From Pseudomonadota bacterium (GTDB lineage Bacteria > Pseudomonadota > Gammaproteobacteria > UBA5335), in NCBI GenBank assembly GCA_002862965.1, contig PKCW01000289.1, positions 1 to 8,023 of the forward strand: a stretch of DNA of 8,023 nt, in the 5' to 3' direction. Below the pieces are notes generated by a model that saw only the letters and a list, made by a program, of their open reading frames with translations, was not told the origin of the DNA and did no database searches. This document shows positions 5,771 through 8,023 of the stretch, one piece after another. How positions within the stretch are numbered: the first letter of the stretch is position 1; every line of letters begins with the position of its first letter. The position numbers and the translations under genes were made by a program.

Positions 5771-7533
5771 AGAACAGGAACGAACAGATGCAGCGCTTTC
5801 CCGCGAGCGATTCGCTCGCTCTGCCCTCGGCCAGCCGGCGACGCTTCGTGCAGGGCCTCACGGCGCTGACCGCGCTGGGCGTGGCCGGCGCCTACGTGCG
5901 CAACGCCTGGGCGCTGGCCGCATCGGCCGGCCCGGCCGAGCTGCGGGGCCCCGATTTCGATCTGACGGTCGACGAGCTGCCGGTGAACTTCACCGGCCAA
6001 GCGCGCAGCGCCACCGTCGTCAACGGCCGGCTGCCCGGTCCGGTGCTGCGGGTTCGCGAAGGCGACACCGTGACCTTGCGCGTCACCAACCGCCTGCCCG
6101 AGATGACGACGATCCACTGGCATGGCGTGATCGTGCCGCCGGAGATGGACGGTGTACCCGGCATCAGCTTCCCCGGCATCGCGCCAGGCGAGACTTTCAC
6201 GTACCGGTTCACGCTCAAGCAGAGCGGCACCTACTGGTATCACGCGCACACGCTGCACGAGCAGACCGGTCTCTACGGCGCGCTGATCGTCGAGCCGCGG
6301 ATACCCGACCCGGTCGTAGCCGAGCGCGACTACCCGGTGATCCTGGCCGACTGGACCGACGAAAACCCGCTGCAGGTGTTCCTGAACCTGAAGAAGATGG
6401 GCGGCTACTACAACTTCGCGCAGCCCACCGTCGGCGATTTCTTCGACGACGTGCAGCAGCGGGGCCTGGGTGCGGCCGTCGACAAGCGCCGCATGTGGAA
6501 CCGCTCGCGCATGAATCCGACGGACTACAGCGACGTGTCCGCGGCCACCTACACCTACCTGATGAACGGCGCGCCGCCGGCCGGCAACTGGACGGCAGTG
6601 GCCAAGCCCGGCGAGCGCGTGCGCCTGCGCTTCATCGGCGCCGGCACCGCGACCTTCTTCGACGTGCGCATCCCCGGCCTCAAGCTCACGGTCGTCGGCA
6701 CCGACGGCCAGAGCGTCGAGCCGGTGGAGGTGGACGAGTTCCGCATCGGTCCCGGCGAGACCTACGACGTGATCGTGCGCCTGCCGGACGATCGCGCCTA
6801 CACGATCTTCGCGCAGGCCATGGACCGCAGCGGCTACGCGCGCGGCACCTTGGCGCCGCGCGCCGGCATGGAGAGCGAAGTGCCGGCGCCGGACCCGCGG
6901 GTCTGGCTCGATCCGGTGGACATGATGGGCGCGATGATGGCGATGCCGGCGATGTCCGATATGCCGGGCATGTCCGGCGGCCACACCGGCCACGGCATGG
7001 TCGAGATGCCCGCCAAGGCGCGCCACGCGCGCACCGAATACGGCCCCGGCACCGACATGCGCGTGGACTACCCGCGCGCCAGTCTCGACGACCCCGGCGC
7101 AGGCCTGCGCAACAACGGCCGCCGCGTGCTGACCTACGCCGACCTGCGCACACCCGGCGGTGCGCTCGATCACCGCCCGCCACAGCGCGAGCTGGAGCTG
7201 CACCTGACCGGCAACATGGAACGCTTCATGTGGTCGCTGGACGGCGTCAAGCTCAACGACGCCAAGCCGATCCACTTCCGTCACGGCGAGCGGCTGCGCA
7301 TCGTGCTGGTCAACGACTCGACCATGGCGCACCCGATGCACCTGCACGGCATGTGGAGCGAGGTCGAATCGCCGCACGGCCGCTTCCAGGTGCGCAAGCA
7401 CACCGTCTCGGTGCAGCCGGCGCAGCGCCTCAGCTTCGCGGTGACCGCCGACGCGCCGGGGCGCTGGGCCTTCCACTGCCACCTGCTCTATCACATGGCC
7501 GCGGGCATGTTCCGCGAGGTGGTCGTGGCATGA
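5767..7533 (+). CDS. copA: CopA-type multicopper oxidase, Tat-exported
   Basis: A 588-residue periplasmic laccase-like oxidase, close to the usual CopA/PcoA length, expected to oxidise Cu(I) to Cu(II) and bind copper. The N-terminus has a twin-arginine signal (SRRRFVQG followed by a hydrophobic stretch to about residue 46), so export would be folded and copper-loaded. All four copper motifs are present: HWHG (117-120), HAH (159-161), HPMHLHG (522-528), and HCHLLYHM (570-577) with M581 as a possible type 1 axial ligand. A Met-rich insert (386-414, ten Met plus H406 and H409) fits copper binding. Its start at 5767 forms an ATGA overlap with the DUF1269 gene. An alternative start at 5788 has a better Shine-Dalgarno (AGGA, 5776-5779) and would shorten the leader by seven residues without touching the Tat motif. 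The stop overlaps copB by ATGA. Family assignment is very confident. Confidence 0.95.
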   Translation: MKNRNEQMQRFPASDSLALPSASRRRFVQGLTALTALGVAGAYVRNAWALAASAGPAELRGPDFDLTVDELPVNFTGQARSATVVNGRLPGPVLRVREGDTVTLRVTNRLPEMTTIHWHGVIVPPEMDGVPGISFPGIAPGETFTYRFTLKQSGTYWYHAHTLHEQTGLYGALIVEPRIPDPVVAERDYPVILADWTDENPLQVFLNLKKMGGYYNFAQPTVGDFFDDVQQRGLGAAVDKRRMWNRSRMNPTDYSDVSAATYTYLMNGAPPAGNWTAVAKPGERVRLRFIGAGTATFFDVRIPGLKLTVVGTDGQSVEPVEVDEFRIGPGETYDVIVRLPDDRAYTIFAQAMDRSGYARGTLAPRAGMESEVPAPDPRVWLDPVDMMGAMMAMPAMSDMPGMSGGHTGHGMVEMPAKARHARTEYGPGTDMRVDYPRASLDDPGAGLRNNGRRVLTYADLRTPGGALDHRPPQRELELHLTGNMERFMWSLDGVKLNDAKPIHFRHGERLRIVLVNDSTMAHPMHLHGMWSEVESPHGRFQVRKHTVSVQPAQRLSFAVTADAPGRWAFHCHLLYHMAAGMFREVVVA

Positions 7534-8023
7534 CAACCTCGCGCGCAACATGGTTGCTGGCCCTCACCGGGCTCGCGATGACCACCGTCGCCGGACCGGC
7601 GCTCAGCCAGCAGGTGAAGCCTGCGGTCAACGCCGAGGCGGCCGGCTCGAACGATCAGGCCATGTCGCCGGATATGCCGATGGGCGACCAGCAAAAGGAT
7701 GGCAGCAGCGCGCCCCCGATGAATATGCCTGGCATGGACATGAGTGGCGGAAAACCCGGCGCCGATGCGCGCGACCCGGACGCTTATTCCGACGGCTACA
7801 GGAATTCGACGCTGCCCGGCTATGAGATGGCCGACAAAATTTCGGTGGCCAAGGTGCTCGTGGATGAGCTCGAGTTCCTCACGAACAAGCAAGGCCAGGG
7901 CATCAGCTGGTCGGGTCGGATTACCAATGGCCCGGACAACGACAAGCTCTTGCTGCGTAGCCAGGGCCTGAAACAGTCCGGCGAGCGGCTTGATCCGGAA
8001 TCCTCGGTCGAGGCGTTCTGGTG
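7530..8023 (+). CDS. copB: Copper resistance protein CopB, 5' part (runs off the window)
   Basis: The first 164 codons of an outer-membrane copper resistance protein; the frame is still open at the right edge. Residues 1-26 form a Sec signal peptide (MTTSRATWLLALTGLAMTTV...ALS). A Met-rich leader follows (45-71, with DMPMG and MNMPGMDMSGG), likely for copper binding. The sequence then moves into the CopB domain, RDPDAYSDGYRNSTLPG and MADKISVAKVLVDELEF. The ATGA overlap with copA and a GAGG at 7516-7519 support the start. The order copA-copB is standard for periplasmic copper sequestration operons. About one fifth of its codons end in A or T by my hand count (31 of 164), against roughly a tenth in sampled parts of copA. 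This hints at different selection or history. Confidence 0.9.
   Translation, partial: MTTSRATWLLALTGLAMTTVAGPALSQQVKPAVNAEAAGSNDQAMSPDMPMGDQQKDGSSAPPMNMPGMDMSGGKPGADARDPDAYSDGYRNSTLPGYEMADKISVAKVLVDELEFLTNKQGQGISWSGRITNGPDNDKLLLRSQGLKQSGERLDPESSVEAFW

Noticed and set aside
5683..7551. 622-codon minus-strand open frame opposite copA
   Set aside because: The translation is His/Val/Ala/Arg-rich with no domain; the plus strand encodes a complete multicopper oxidase.
7550..7825. 91-codon plus-strand frame overlapping copB
   Set aside because: No motifs; the copB frame has a signal peptide, Met-rich leader and CopB-domain sequence over the same bases.

Overview
The window is GC-rich coding DNA with strong G/C preference at third codon positions and Shine-Dalgarno-type starts. 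It looks like a beta- or gammaproteobacterial chromosome or accessory island; the sequence does not fix the genus. All convincing genes lie on the plus strand and are packed head to tail. No promoter, terminator, regulator gene, RNA gene, insertion sequence or CRISPR array is seen. The only stretch without an assigned gene is 81 bases long (5174-5254). The window looks like an internal slice of one long polycistronic operon that begins upstream and continues past the right edge.

Left block (2-1872): a nucleotide-metabolism module. The first ORF (2-952) is a chimera. Its first ~70 codons are the N-terminus of a beta-CASP type metallo-beta-lactamase-fold hydrolase. From about nt 212-226 it becomes, in frame, the C-terminal half of a thymidine/AMP phosphorylase. 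It is followed, with a GTGA overlap, by a divergent ribose-phosphate pyrophosphokinase (949-1872). In intact relatives I would expect separate hydrolase, phosphorylase and Prs genes, so about 2 kb seems to be missing here, either by a real deletion or by an assembly error.

Middle block (1869-5770): a heavy-metal P1B-type ATPase overlaps the Prs stop by ATGA. It has a cysteine-less HMA-like N-terminus, a His-rich linker, and CPD in place of CPC or CPH. Then come three small membrane proteins and a DUF1269-type protein: an unnamed four-helix protein, a 53-residue protein with four HGG repeats resembling DUF2933 proteins, and a DUF5676-like protein.

Right block (5767-8023): a Tat-exported CopA-type multicopper oxidase with all four copper motifs and a Met-rich insert, overlapping by ATGA the start of copB, an outer-membrane copper resistance protein cut off by the window edge.

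Read together, the right two blocks form a copper (or related metal) tolerance system: inner-membrane efflux by the ATPase, periplasmic oxidation or sequestration by CopA and CopB, and small membrane accessories of unknown role. Coupling this to a phosphorylase/PRPP module is the most unusual aspect. The in-frame hydrolase-phosphorylase fusion and the CPD ATPase are the points most worth checking.
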